In this document: positions 35,753 to 47,454 of the stretch, one piece after another | Layout: each line of letters starts with the position of its first letter | How positions within the stretch are numbered: position 1 is the first letter of the stretch | Assembly (NCBI GenBank): GCA_018907035.1 | Contig: JACCIC010000176.1 | Span: forward strand, 936,501-1,000,500 | Source of the DNA: Sycobia sp. Sy_11 | Lineage: Eukaryota > Arthropoda > Insecta > Hymenoptera > Epichrysomallidae | Direction: 5' to 3' | Length of the DNA: 64,000 nucleotides | Notes under the pieces: generated by a model | What the model saw: the letters and a program-made list of their open reading frames with translations, nothing else | What the model was told of the DNA's origin: nothing | Database searches by the model: none | Translations under genes and position numbers: made by a program

Positions 35753-36016
35753 TAAAATATTGGTAAAAATGATCACGGTCCCTTTAATAATAATTTGTAT
35801 TGGCTTGAATAGATTCATAAAAATTACTAAAACAATAGGGCGAAAAAGCAATTTGAATTTAGTGTACCAAGCCAAGATTTTATACAATAAGTTGATAGTA
35901 TATTAAATTGATAGTATATTAAATTGATTAAATTGATAGTATATTATATTGATAGTATATTAAATTATTGTCTGTTACTGAAAAATAATTAATTAGGAAA
36001 TACATTTTTATTCCAG

Positions 36017-36091
36017 TGTGGATTTTTTAATAGGAACCGGCCCACTGAAACTCAAGATAGACAACCACTAAACAGACCTAGATGCTCCTAG
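36017..36091 (+). CDS. integrin alpha subunit, last coding exon (cytoplasmic tail)
   Basis: After acceptor ttccag (36011-36016), 24 codons and a TAG read CGFFNRNRPTETQDRQPLNR and then PRCS. Joined to the Lys that ends the exon at 14164-15095, this makes KCGFFNR, the juxtamembrane GFFKR motif that binds the beta subunit's cytoplasmic region and holds integrins inactive. Reading frames agree (phase 0 at both sides). Kx-GFFKR is near-universal in alpha chains; here Asn replaces the Lys of KR. The acceptor has a T-rich tract upstream. The tail is short, as expected for insect alpha subunits. Confidence 0.9.
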   Translation, partial: CGFFNRNRPTETQDRQPLNRPRCS

Positions 36092-36680
36092 CAATCCAAA
36101 AATGACATACTATGTATCATTCTATAGTTTTCCAAAAGATTTATTTACAAAGATTCAAGTTTAATATAAAAATTTATTTTAGATTTTAATTTTGAGTTAT
36201 TTAAAACTTATAGTTATTTTACTGTAAAATTTTATAAGAAATGTAACATATATTTATATAAAATTATGTCAAAATTTGCAAATTTTTTCAAATATATATT
36301 TCAACTAATAAAAAATGCATATTCTCATCATAATTTTCTCCTCTGTTATTTTGAACCTACTGATTTCATTTTTCTAAATATGTACCTGAATACCTAATCG
36401 ATTTTAATAACGTTTATATTATTATTTAATAATCGATTTTAACTTCGTGGACAGAACATCGAAATTTTATATTCACTTGATGCATACACTGCGTACAAGA
36501 TGAAAGTTTTAGTAAACTTGCAGTTTTTTAGAATGGTAATGCACATGCAAGGTAGTACTGTATTTAATCTTAAATTTTAGTGTTCGGAAGTACACTTTGG
36601 TGTAAACAAAGTAATTTGTTATTAGTTCTGAGAATTTCTAGTTTTTTGCCAAATAAAGTGTATTCATGATGGACAATTCT
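36092..36680 (+). other. probable integrin alpha 3' untranslated region with poly(A) signal
   Basis: AT-rich non-coding DNA follows the stop. A canonical AATAAA is at 36652-36657, followed by a GT-containing stretch. Earlier weak signals exist, so the true end is uncertain. Confidence 0.45.
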
Positions 36681-36835
36681 ATTGCATAACTCTTTGTATA
36701 TAATCATCTAATTGCATAGATTTTTTTCCTTTTTTGCGAGATTACTAAAACTTATTTTACTGCACATACTCTTCTGGAATGTGTTTTGTATCCAGACAAT
36801 TGTCGATTAATCTTTTTCATCATCTTAATATTATA

Positions 36836-37076
36836 TTAGGTGTGCAAATAAGTTTCTACCCTTTTTAAAAGATGGTGAGGAATTCAAGAAATGGGTCGAG
36901 GCGATCCATTCAGAAGACGAGCAATTTTTTAGACGGGGTATCCACTTGCTACCCGAAAGATGGTTAAAAGTAGTAGAAAGTGATGGGAAATATTTTGAAT
37001 GACATTATTTGTACCTTTTTTACAATAAATTCTTATTTCTTTATAAAAAAAGACGGAAAATTATTTGTACACCCAA
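36836..37076 (+). mobile_element. mariner-derived MITE, 241 bp
   Basis: Inverted ends ttaggtgtgcaaataag (36836) and the complement ttatttgtacacccaa (ending 37076), each with flanking TA. Between them only the last codons of a mariner transposase remain: FKKWVEAIHSEDEQFFRRG, LLPERWLKVVESDGKYFE and stop. It belongs to a different subfamily from the 42638 mariner. Confidence 0.9.
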
Positions 37077-37078
37077 TA

Positions 37079-37469
37079 CGAATTAAGTGACATCACTTAC
37101 TTCTTATAAATTTTCATTGTATAGTCGATGCATGAAAAGAAACACGCATTGACTCGCACATGCATACTGACGCATACCTATAATCTGATACATTTCGGCG
37201 ATCCTTCTATACAATATTAAACTTTATTATACTTAATACCTAATATTTTAATACCTTACCTAATATAAATATAAAATCAGAATTTTGTTTAAATTAAATA
37301 TTGTATGCATATAATATTGTTTTATATAAGTAAATATAATAATAAATGAAAGAAACTAATAACATGAAAGAGAACCAGTAAGTAAATAGTGATATTTATA
37401 TATCATATCTTATTATTCTTGGTATATAATACTTTAAACAAACACAATACTTCACTTTGTGTGTATATA

Positions 37470-37512
<43 letters not shown>

Positions 37513-37832
37513 GGACGAAACTGAGTATTCCCGTGTGAATGAGAAGAGCGAAAATGCGCGAGGCGCGAGAGTGCGCGACCATCGTGAAGAAAGAAGAATG
37601 CGAAGAGGAAGACCTTTTTCATCCAGCTACCGAAGGACGTGGTCGAATTGAGAGAGTACCAGCAAAAAAATAACCTCTATCTGGAGCCCGATTACCACTG
37701 TGATTATTCAACCGAGTCGGCAGAACATCCTAGTGAAATTTCGAAGCTACACGTGTAGCCCGACCGCCTTTACGGTCGTACGCCGAGAGAACTAAGAAGA
37801 TGAAGACCCACAGAAGGAAGGAAGCCGTTGGA

Positions 37833-37884
<52 letters not shown>

Positions 37885-38280
37885 TGAAGGGGGGAAGGAA
37901 GGAAGGATTGAGAGAGAATAAGAGAGAGAAGAGCCACCGAGAGGGAGTCCCGTATGAGAGGAAGCTACGGCATTCACCTCGGAAAGTGGCTTCCATTTTT
38001 ATATTAGAGTAAAAGTGCACGATTCCGCCAGTATGCTCACCGCCGCGCGTCTTCGCCGTGTAAATCGTACGCGTTGCGTCCCCCCTATCCACTCCCTGCC
38101 GTAAATATCCTCCTTGCTTGCGGAATCCGCTCCCCGTCAGCATGGCGTCGTCACACTACGAATATTGTGTAAAATTTTCGAAGCGAGCGTAACTGAATAA
38201 ATAAGTATTGTTCTTATGCAAATTGGAGATATGTTCGTACCTGCATCCGTTTCCCGTTTACTCTCATTTCGCTGGTCATG
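37079..38280. other. unassigned, with (TA)n and (GA)n tracts; possible LTR
   Basis: (TA)n spans 37462-37511 and (GA)n 37836-37881. The stretch 37512-38215 is GC-richer and ends near tgaataaataagtattg, resembling an LTR with a poly(A) signal, but no partner or coding region was found. ORFs across it are microsatellite translations. Confidence 0.4.
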
Positions 38281-38935
38281 TTGCGGAGCTGTGCACAAGC
38301 ATGCGAAGTAGCGCCACCGCGCAAAGCAAAAATGTCAGTGCATGCAATAAAAATTTTTATCTTTCCTCCCTTTTGTGATAAATTGATTCCCCTTTACGAA
38401 ATTTTATTAAAATGACCTTCAAATTTTGATGAAATAGAACTCGTTATGTCCCCCGTTATCGTTGTATTCTAATGTATTTATGCATGTACAATTGTATCTA
38501 TCATAGTATACATGGATATAGATTATTTAATAAATAATGTCACTTATGTTATAAATAATAATGAATTAAATAAAACGATAATAAATTAAAGAAAGAAGGT
38601 ATTTACCAGAGAAAACGACAATTTTAGAATTTGAATTTAAACCAAAATTTTAGAAGTGAATAAAAAGAAAGCATTGTTTGAGTTAAAGAGAATAGACATT
38701 GAAGGCACAGTATATTAAGAGAACAAATTACTTTTCATGTAACAAAAACTGATTAATATAGGTTGTAAATAGTTCTAAGTAGAAATAACCTAATTTCTAT
38801 TTATGGTAGATGTGTATATAGAATAAATAACGAATGTAATAACTAATTACTCGATTTAAAAATAAATAAATAAAATTTCAATTCATATTTATATGGTATT
38901 AATAAACGGTATTTAAACCTGGCTGCGCCACTTCG
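38281..38935. other. unassigned AT-rich intergenic DNA
   Basis: Nothing recognised. Confidence 0.45.
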
Positions 38936-38939
38936 TTGT

Positions 38940-39330
38940 TTGGAAGTGTATAAGTCAAGTAGGATTTCAGCATATTCTAAGAGAAATATCGGTAAGCTAA
39001 ATCGACTTCCCCGAATCTATAGTTCGATATTCTCACAAGAAAATAAGTGAATTTAACAGCAGACTAGAAGCACTCTGAAAAATCACTGATAAAGCTCTGG
39101 AGAATCTCGGCAATATCTCTCAAAAATTTCGCCTCCAGCGCGGAAGCAAGCCTTACTTATAGTCTTCAGTGTCCAAACTTGATTGCGAGTAAAAAGCTAA
39201 GGCATATAATGCCACTCCTCATCTGCAGTATTGGAACTTATATTGACATTTCGTTGTTTATTAAAGTAGGGCAAAACTGAGATAAGATTTGAAACTTACT
39301 ACTTTAATGTAAATGGCGCGAATATACCGC
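38940..39330 (-). repeat. probable BEL/Pao 3' LTR
   Basis: It lies directly downstream of the BEL polyprotein end on the minus strand. At the junction the minus strand reads gaggtgggcggtatattcg, a purine-rich tract followed by the TAT(A)TTCGCGCC-type LTR start common in BEL elements. The distal limit near 38940 is a guess, since the second LTR is missing. Confidence 0.5.
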
Positions 39331-40035
39331 CCACCTCGAACGAATAATTTCGTACGTACGCAACAAATAAATGATGGACGTTGTAATTCATGAAAATCTA
39401 TTAGTTTGACTGTAATTTCAATAAATTAGCTGATGTATTGTCAAAAACTGGAAGCAAAATTAATTTGTTGACTGGTTGCTTGTATTCAGACGTAGCAGTA
39501 TGCAAGGTCACTACTCTCGTCAACTGATCGTTACCAGGATGTAAGGCGGTAATACGTCCTGATGGCTATTTTGTTGGAGGAAGTAAGTTGTCATTGAAGA
39601 GAATCAAATCGCTAATTTGAAAACTATAATTAGGCTTAAGCCGCTTGGTTCTCCGTTGCAACTTACCAACATATCCCTTTTGCCATCTCTGCCAAAAATG
39701 ATTTCTCATCAGCTGCGTCAACCTCCATTTGGCACAGAGAGTTTAAGATTCATCAATTTCACAAAATGGTTCAGGGAGTGTTACAAATGGAACACCAACG
39801 AGAAAATGATCAGGCGTGATTGCACTCACATCGGGAGCATCTGAACTAAGTGCGCTGAGTAGTCTAGAATTTATACACGCCTTAAGATCAGCCAAGAGAG
39901 TTGAAAATAACTCGAACGACAATTTTGATTTGCCTATAGCTCTGTACAAATGTCTTTTGAGAGACTTTACGTTAGCTTCCCAAATGCCACCAAAATTAGG
40001 GGCTCTGGGAGGAATAAAACGCCATTCCACCTGAT
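39331..40035 (-). pseudogene. BEL/Pao integrase C-terminal half, broken
   Basis: A 95-codon open start (40030-39743) reads WRFIPPRAPNFGGIWEANVKS, then LKRHLYRAIGKS and SAITPDHFLVG, the signature around the catalytic Glu of BEL/Pao integrases. Frames continue with LLPPTKWPSGRI and LHPGNDQLTRVV (about 39460-39590), the conserved C-terminus. The N-terminal polyprotein is absent: the element is cut at 40035. Confidence 0.88.
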
Positions 40036-40039
40036 CTAG

Positions 40040-40685
40040 GGCAAGAGTAAAAGATAGAATAAATTATTGTTAAAATAATCGTAATTACTATGCGCAATTA
40101 TAATTTTTAATTATTATTATTATTCTAATTAAATATTCAGAGTCTGAAAGAATCGAATACTAAATTAATTACTATGTGATTCTTATTATAACTTTATAAT
40201 AACTGTTATTGTTTATTATTAAGATAATTATTATTAATATAATTATTATTATTTTCTAATAATAATTATTATTATCGTTAATTTGTATTAAGTAAATTAT
40301 TTTGTTATAGTAATAATTATCATCCTAGGTATTATAATGACAAAATATGATTTAAATACAAGCGAATTAAATTAAGAAAAACAGCGCCAGAATTATTATA
40401 AGAGAGCGCCAGAACACGAGCGTCGCCAAGGACGCAAATGTCAACTTAACTATTATCATAAAAATTATTATCATGATTATAATTTGTTATAATAATAATT
40501 ATTCTTATTATTCTAATAAATAAATACCCGAGAGAACTAAATTACGCCGAAATTATTATAAGAATACGAGCACCTTCAAGGGCAAATTCGCAAATTAGCC
40601 GTATAATTAATCTAATTTTTATGCGATTATTATTATTTCAATATTGTAAAATTATTAATATTATTATTTTTCGGCGGCTCGATAC
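40040..40685. other. AT-rich, (ATT)-like low-complexity DNA
   Basis: Imperfect ATT/AAT repeats alternate with two related GC-richer blocks (about 40360-40440 and 40530-40600, sharing aattattataag and gag-acgagc). It may be the 5' part of the LTR annotated next. Confidence 0.4.
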
Positions 40686-40689
40686 GAAA

Positions 40690-41400
40690 TTAGTCGAATT
40701 GTGGCGTAAACACTCGATCGACTAATTTTTCGTGTATAAAAGGGCGAGTTTTCCGCCCCAAAAGCAGTTCACTCGGTGATACGGCCGAAAAAAGCTCCCT
40801 AGAGCTATTCTGACTCCAGAGCTCTAGTAACACAGCCCGTCCGAAAATCCTCAATAGTAGACTCACGATCCTGGTTGCACTGCGCTCCGTTGAAGACCAG
40901 CGGCCTCACCAAAAATCCCATCTGCACCTTAGTAAGGGTTGATCCTGGTTGCGGGGCGCTCCATTAAAGACCAGCGGCCTTAATATCCCTCAAAGAGACT
41001 TGATTCTGAGTGTGCGGCATTCCGTTAAAGTCCAGCGGTCTCACTCCTAGCCCCGAACAAAGTCCCGATCCTAGGTGCACAAGCTCTGTCGTGTCTTCAG
41101 TGTTTGCGAAAAGAACCTGGTAGCGTGCTGAGCGACCAGGGGCCGAGGCATGTTGAACTAGAGCCACGAAGTAGCAGGTACCGAACAACGACCAGACAGC
41201 TCGCTATAGACCAGCAGGCAACGTTCGTCCGACAACTCCACACAGCCCCAGGAAATATGTATATAAATATAGTACGCGACATTAGTAAATTAAGTGGGTT
41301 TCAATTTAAAGTGTAAATATTGTATAGATTAGCAGTGTGAAAAAATAGTATAATAAGGTATAGTATAAGGTGTTAACAAAAAAAATTCTGTCTTGCCTGT
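40690..41400 (+). repeat. Gypsy-type LTR with internal tandem repeats
   Basis: It contains a TATA box (tataaaag at 40735) and four imperfect units of 61-74 bp starting at 40867, 40941, 41002 and 41067. Each has gatcctggttgc, gcgctcc and aaagaccagcgg or close variants. The minus-strand segment 55340-56060 carries two units of the same repeat, so this is a dispersed family. A Gypsy integrase remnant follows at once on the same strand. Confidence 0.65.
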
Positions 41401-41559
41401 TACAAATCGGAGAGCTCGGAGATAGAATTTTTCTTAAATATTACTTTTGTAATATTTTTTTTCATTGTATATTCTTTTATTATACTATATTTTTCTTTTT
41501 TTTTATACCTAAACATAACTGAGTAAATGCTGATTTTTTTCTAATCTTGCCTAAATTCC

Positions 41560-42620
41560 CTTTCCTTTCAAAACGATCCTGGCGCTACCGCGTAAGCTAT
41601 CCCGAGGGGAAAAGGGAAACGATATAAAAGGAAAACAATGTAAAATGACTTCGCTGTATGCATTCGAGATGAACAACCATCATGACTAGGGGTAACTGAA
41701 TTAAACATTTCTAAGAACTTAAAATTCTGAGGAAAACGCAAGAATCCATCATAAGCATTGGAAAATATAAATCAATAGAGAATTTGGAATGGGTGAAATT
41801 TTGCGAAAAGATCGAAGCGACATTTGACAGTCGATGGATTAAGATAACTATCTGTACAGCTTCATTAATATATGTATCCACAAATAAACGAGACGGAGTC
41901 TTCGCAGAACTCCACAAATCTCCCTTAGTCGAATAACGGGGAGTATGTAAAACATATGGTATGATCAAGCAAAGGTAGTATTGGGACAATTTAAAGGATG
42001 ATTTCCAGAGAAGAAACAACAATGTCTGGACTGTCAATTAAAAAAAATTAATTCGTCTAAAGACAAAGCAGCCCATAATAAGTACAAACACACACGACCT
42101 GCCGCCACAAAAGGTAGCATTAGACGTAGTAGGACACTTAAAACCTACCAAAAATAGTAACGAATACATCTTTACACCCATGTCCACTATCGCGCTTTTA
42201 TAAAATGATTCATCTCCATATTGGGAACACCCAAGGTAATCTTCACCAACCAAGGAACGAATTTCTTGAGCACTTTGATCAATAGAATAGGAAAACTTTA
42301 CAAAATCAAAAAACTTCGCAGAACAACATTCCATCCTCAATCGAACGGCTCTTTAAAAAGATCGCATCACGCCTTAGGACAATATCTGAAATAATATACG
42401 ACAAACGACGAAGAATGGGATAACTACAATACTTGCGTGCCAGAAAGCACCAAACACACTCCTCATGAATTTGTGATCAGGAGAATCGCACGACTACTAT
42501 GAAGAGATCTGCTAAGGAAAGCAGACCTACTATCCAGATATAAAAGATACCTAATCTACCTCGTGACCTGCTTAAACGGGCTAAAAAATTGTTTACGACC
42601 ATCTGGTTTCATCCAAATTC
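41560..42620 (+). pseudogene. Ty3/Gypsy integrase remnant
   Basis: Broken + strand frames give the zinc-binding region (AELHKSPLVE-RGVCKTYG), then LGTPKVIFTNQGTNFLSTLINRI (split only for description) with the second catalytic Asp changed to Asn, then TFHPQSNGSLKRSHHALGQYLK (HPQSNG-ERSH pattern, Glu changed to Lys). It ends NYNTCVPESTKHTPHEFV. Gag, protease and RT are missing between the LTR and integrase. A block near 41575-41615 is shared with 55345-55400. Confidence 0.8.
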
Positions 42621-42637
42621 AAATAAAAAAAATATTA

Positions 42638-43915
42638 TTAGGAGTGTGAATAAATCTTTCCCGTTTTTTGTAAGAGATGGCGCCACCAATACTGTGCGAG
42701 TATTCAATGGTTACATATGTCATAATCAAAGCTTATTCATATGTCAACAATTCCATACTAACACATTAGTTAAAATTTTTTCGCATCATAAATTTTTGAT
42801 ATCGTGAAAATGTCGAAATTTGAGCCGAGTCGACGTCATTTGCGGGAAGTTTCACTTTATTGGTTCAATTTGAAGAAATCTGCTGCCGAGACGCATCGAT
42901 TGCTTCAGGAGGCTTATGGAGAAGGTTGTGTCGATGATTCAAGTGTTCGCGGATGGTTTCGACGCTTCAAAAGCGGTGATTTCGACGTGGAAGACAAGGA
43001 GCGTTCCGGGCGGTCGCAGATCTTTGAAGATCGAGAATTGGCGACTTTGCTTAATGAAGATTCTTGTCAAACGCAAGAAGAACTTGCTGAAGCATTGGGA
43101 GTTGACCGAACAACCATTTCCAAGCGTTTGAAAGCCATGGGAATGATCCAAAAGCATGGAAATTGGGTGCCGTACGAACTGAAGCTGAGAGACGTCGAAC
43201 GGCGTTTTTTCACTTGCGAACAGCTGCTTCAGCGACATAAAAGAAAGGGTTTTCTGCATCGTGGCGATGAAAAGTGGATACGTTATGATAATCCGAAGCG
43301 AAGAAAATCATGGGGACTACCCGGCCATGCATCATCATCGACGGCCAAGCCAAATATTCATGGCGCCAAGCTCATGCTCTGTATATGGTGGGACCAGCTA
43401 GGTGTGGTTTACTATGAGCTTCTGAAACCGAATAAAAGGATCACAGGCGAGGTCTATCGATGACAATTGATGCGTTTGAGCCGCGCACTGCGAGAAAAAC
43501 GGCCACAATACTCCGACAGGCACGACAAAGTTATTTTGCAACATGACAATGCTCGCCCACATGTTGCACCGCCGGTGAAAACATACGTAGAAACGCTCAA
43601 ATGGGAAGTCCTACCCCACCCGCCGTATAGTCCAGACGTTGCTCCGTCTGATTACCATCTCTTCAGATCGATGACGCATGGCCTGGCTGACCAGCACTTC
43701 CATTCCTACGAGGAAGCCAAAAAATGGGTGGATGACTGGATAAAGGCCAAACCGGTCGAATTTTTTCGCAACGGGATTCGTATGTTGCCAGAAAGATGGG
43801 AAAAAGTTGTAGCTAGCGATGGCCAATACTTTCAATAATTCATTTGTAACCATTTTTTCACAATAAAGGCTCAAAATTTGAAAAAAAAAACGGGAAAGAC
43901 TTATTCACATACCTG
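42638..43915 (+). mobile_element. full-length mariner transposon
   Basis: 1278 bp with terminal repeats ttaggagtgtgaataaatc (42638) and the complement of tcaggtatgtgaataagtc (ending 43915), flanked by TA. It sits at the right edge of the Gypsy remnant and directly against the decayed mariner at 43918. It is the parent type of the deleted copy at 35006-35752. Confidence 0.95.
42810..43838 (+). pseudogene. mariner transposase with a single in-frame stop
   Basis: The ATG at 42810 (MSKFEPSRR) opens a 342-residue DD34D transposase. The helix-turn-helix region is at about residues 1-110, with linker WVPYEL. Catalytic blocks are HRGDEKWIRYDN (first Asp), LQHDNARPHVAPP (second) and YSPDVAPSDYHLF (third, 34 residues after the second). 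It cuts and pastes its own element at TA sites. The only lesion is TGA at 43461-43463, where the deleted copy at 35006-35752 has CGA (Arg): a C-to-T change. Size and motifs match the mariner family. Confidence 0.94.
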
Positions 43916-43917
43916 AT

Positions 43918-44870
43918 AGTAGGCGAACTTAGTTTCCGACCATTCTGAACGGACAATGATATTTATGATGGAAAATGGATACACGCTAGCTTTATCAAAA
44001 TATTTTCCGTCATTTTCTACTACTTTTTCCGATCTTTCTGGCAATATGGCGATACCGTGGCGAAAGAGCGATGGCAGTTTCGACGCGATTCAATCATCCA
44101 TAAATTCTCGCACTTCGTGAACATGTGGGAAATCAATCCACGACGCGTGCTGCATCGATCTGAATAAGTCGTGATCAGAAGGAAATATGTCTGGCGAGTA
44201 GGCTGGATGCGAAAACACTTCTCATTCGATCTTCAACAGAATGTTTTTAACGGCTTTGTAACTATTTCTCGCGATTGCTGATCTATTTTCGATCAATTTC
44301 TGTTCAAAATCATTCGGTTTATGTTTCTATAATTCGGCAGTGACGATTTCATTCGGTTTTAGTAACTCGTAGTACAGTACATCCTGTTGGTCCCACCAAA
44401 TGCCCAGCAATACCTTTTGGCCGTGGATGTTCCGTTTTGGTATCGATGTGTACGTTAGCCTGGGTCCACCCATGACTTTTTGTGCTTAAGATTGTCATAA
44501 TAGATCCACTATTCATCACCAGTCACAAAACGACACAGAAAACTTTTTTTTGCCTACCAAGCAAAGACAGTTCGATGTTGTATCGATTCATGATCGCCTT
44601 TTTTCTCTTTCGGTCAAATCGTATGGCATCCATTTTCCTTTATGAAGTTTTTCCGTCGCATTTAAACGTTTACGAACTGCTCTGTCACTGACTTCTAAAT
44701 TATAAGCAAGTGCTTTCTGCGTATGAGCTGAGTTTTCCCAATTCACTATCACTTGCAATTCATTATCTTCAAACTTTTTCATTGTCCAGAACGTTGTTGG
44801 CATTAACTTCAGTATCTCCACTTCTAAACTGCAAATCATGCTCATTAAATCAGGCATGTCAAGCAAGACT
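43918..44870 (-). mobile_element. decayed mariner transposon
   Basis: Minus-strand frames give the N-terminal domain (44866-44588: KFEDNELQVIVNWENSAHTQ, KGKWMPYDLTEREK), a GDE/K-type block near 44520, HPWVDPG near 44460 and the C-terminus (about 44000-44200). Same subfamily as the copies at 2110 and 22160. The left end, aggcgaacttagtttccg, resembles a terminal repeat. The mariner at 42638-43915 may have inserted beside it. Confidence 0.75.
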
Positions 44871-44879
44871 CATATACTA

Positions 44880-45895
44880 AAACATCTTATTAAATATAAT
44901 ATTAATATGTTAGTAAATATTTATAATCACCATGTCAATACTGATCTGGCTTTCAACGAAATTCGAAATCTTTGTGCGGTATGCTGGAAAAATGATAAAT
45001 ATCGGTTTTTTGTTATTGACAAAAATAGAGCGATGGATAATGGAACATATAGAAGAAGCTTTGACTGTTATCCAATAAAAAGAAATTCAAAAAATCTTAG
45101 TCACTCAGTTCAATTCTACTCAGGAACACGACACCATGTCGGACTTTAAGAAAGACAAGAATATTCCTAGTAAACTCTTGCAAGCTCGTAAAATTGTTAA
45201 AAAAAATTTGTACTATTGAAACAGGAGAGAGAGAATCTCGCAAAAGTTGTAAGTGATACATTGAAACCATTCATTAAATCACTGAAAAGGTGTTCCAATC
45301 AAAAAGTTTACAGTCTTCTTATTTCATTTTGAATGATTACAGGATTAAAAAGCCAAGTAGATCTCGTAGTAGATCTCTTAGGCCTATTATGTTGCCCCCT
45401 TTGCCTTCTACAACTTTTGCCCTATTGGCTTAGGTTTCGAGTAATGCAGCTGCGCCGATTAAAATGAGTCACTCTGTATAATCAAAGTAATGCCATATTC
45501 TTTCTTGTATTGCATATATAGTGATGAATTTTTTATACGTATATTAACCTTGGTCATCGTTTAGTAATATATTATTCGCATGTGATTTTAAATTTCGTTT
45601 GGAACTAAATCAGAAGTTAATGTTAGTTTCTGTATTGTTGAATCAAATTATACAAGAAGAGTTTCACTAAATAATATAATAGTTTTCAGTAAATAATATA
45701 ATAGTATCACTGTTGTGAATATATAAGCAAATTAATACTATATTAATACTTTTCTTGCATATAAATTATTGCCGGGCCTTTAGTACCTCAACTTTTATTT
45801 TACTGCAATTTATTGAAGCATCAAATTTCAAGAATTTAATTATGGATTTCTAAATAAATTGATGTTGCTATCTGCGTTGTTGAATTAAAGTATAT
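44880..45895. other. unassigned; possible Polinton scrap
   Basis: A 103-codon + strand frame (44838-45149) has no clear motif. The next stretch (45138-45430) gives MSDFKKDKNIPSKLLQARKI, a coil-like region, then RSRSLRPIMLPPLP in broken frames, reminiscent of a short Polinton protein. The rest is AT-rich and empty. Confidence 0.35.
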
Positions 45896-45899
45896 TAAA

Positions 45900-46145
45900 T
45901 TAATAAATATTTTTATCGGTCTTATGGTCTTTATAATATCATATATTAGCTAAAATAATAACAGTCATATTGTCCTTGTTTATACTAAATTGAAATAAAA
46001 CTTATTACTACAATAAATTATATCAGAAATATAATAAATAAACTGAGTTTCGTTCTTGAGGATGAACCGTAGTGGTTCGAAACGTCCGACAAGAAAGTGA
46101 TTCTAAATTTAAGGTGGTGGGGGCAGTCAGGTTGTCCTTTTCTTT
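45900..46145. repeat. PLE terminus remnant with hammerhead-like hairpin
   Basis: Left part (45905-45985): aaatatttttatcgg, cttatggtctttata and attgtccttgttta, as in the remnants at 6285 and 15300. Right part (46055-46090, + strand): gaggatgaaccgtagtgg then ttcgaaacgtccgac, a GAACC/GGTTC hairpin followed by GAAAC as in the hammerheads, with an altered CTGATGA box. Then ggtggtgggggcagtcagg. Confidence 0.6.
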
Positions 46146-46369
46146 TTATTTCTTTCTATTTTTCTTTTTATTCCCATGCGTTACTTACTACAATTTTATA
46201 TATACAAATAGATTTAATATTGATAATGAACTTTTTAAGTTAATTATGAAATGTCCATTTAGTACAAAACTATAAGACATCATTTGAAATTTTCACAATA
46301 GAAGAAAGAAAAGTTTTGATTTTTTGCAGAATGAAAAATTGGTTTGCATTATAAAGCTGGCATTGGGGT

Positions 46370-46590
46370 TTGGGTCCGAATTATTTTCTGATGCTCGTGC
46401 AGATATTAGGTATTATTTGGCTTTGCCTCTGTGTGTTTCAAACGAAAACAGCAATGTCGCATGAATATTTTTATCTATGTATATTTATTGCCTACGTCAC
46501 AACTCATGATGTAGGCAAATGCGCATAATAATTTATGCTGGCGATGCTGTTACGTCGCATTGGCGCATTAGTAGGGTATTTGATCCTATG
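46370..46590 (+). repeat. dispersed repeat, copy 1
   Basis: Aligns along about 220 bp with 62215-62450, sharing blocks such as atgctcgtgca, tattatttggctt, tctatgtatatttattgc and gatgtaggcaaatg. It is non-coding. A 5' boundary with the truncated mariner at 46600 is sharp. Confidence 0.7.
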
Positions 46591-46599
46591 GAGGGCGCA

Positions 46600-47338
46600 T
46601 GTTCATGCGCGGTGATTTTCACGTCGATGACCAGCATGGCAGTCGAAGAGAGGTTTTCGAAAATACAGAATTGGAAGCATTACTTGATCAAGACTCGTGT
46701 CGCATGCAACAAGAATTGGCAGGATCATTGGGAATGACGCAACAAGCTATGTGAAGACGCCTGAAAGTCATGAGAATGATTCAGAAATAAGAAAATTGAG
46801 TGCAGTTCAAGTCGAGGGATGTTGAACGGCGTTTGCTTGCCTGTGAACAGCTACTGTCGTAGTGTATTATGAGTTGTTAAAGCCGACTTGAAACAATCAC
46901 AGGCGAGCGTTATCGAACGTAATTAATACGTTTGAGCCGAGCATTGAAAGACAAATGTCAGTATGACAATGCTCGACCCATGATGCGAAAGTGATCAAGA
47001 CATACTTGGAATCATTGAAAATCGAAAGTTGTACCCCCCCCCCCCCGCTATATTCTCAAGACATTGATCCTTCTAACTATCACTTGTTTCGATAAATGAT
47101 ATACGCCCTGTCTGACCAACACTTCCGGTCTTATGAAGAAATCAAAAATTGGATCGACTCGTTAATCATTTCAAAAGATGATCAGCTTTTCCAACGCGGG
47201 ATTCATCTGCTGCCCGTAAGATGGGAGAAACTTGTAACCAACGATGGACAATATTCTGAATTATAAATGTATAACTAGTTTTTTACAATAAAGCCTCGAA
47301 ATTTGGAAAAAAGCGGCAGCAAAGTTGTACACCTGATA
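46600..47338 (+). mobile_element. 5'-truncated, decayed mariner
   Basis: Frames read EALLDQDSCRMQQELAGSLG, RDVERRLLACEQLL, DPSNYHLFR-like text and LFQRGIHLLPVRWEKLVTN up to a stop at about 47265. It ends in a terminal repeat, aagttgtacacctgata (47322-47338). Middle parts are deleted. A C-run (47034-47046) interrupts the region before the third catalytic block. Confidence 0.75.
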
Positions 47339-47454
47339 CCATGATTCTATTTTATTCTGTGGTGATGTGGAATTCCTCTTGGTATAAGTAAATATACCAA
47401 GTCCACAATACAGAAACATCAATGTATATTCAAAATAAATTCATAATTAAATTC

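Noticed and set aside
37730..38143. 137-codon minus-strand frame
   Set aside because: Its centre is a translated (GA/CT)n microsatellite giving LSLSLS repeats; flanks carry no domain.
37501..38215. Solo LTR next to the (TA)n tract
   Set aside because: No second copy, target duplication or attached coding region; kept only as an unassigned stretch.
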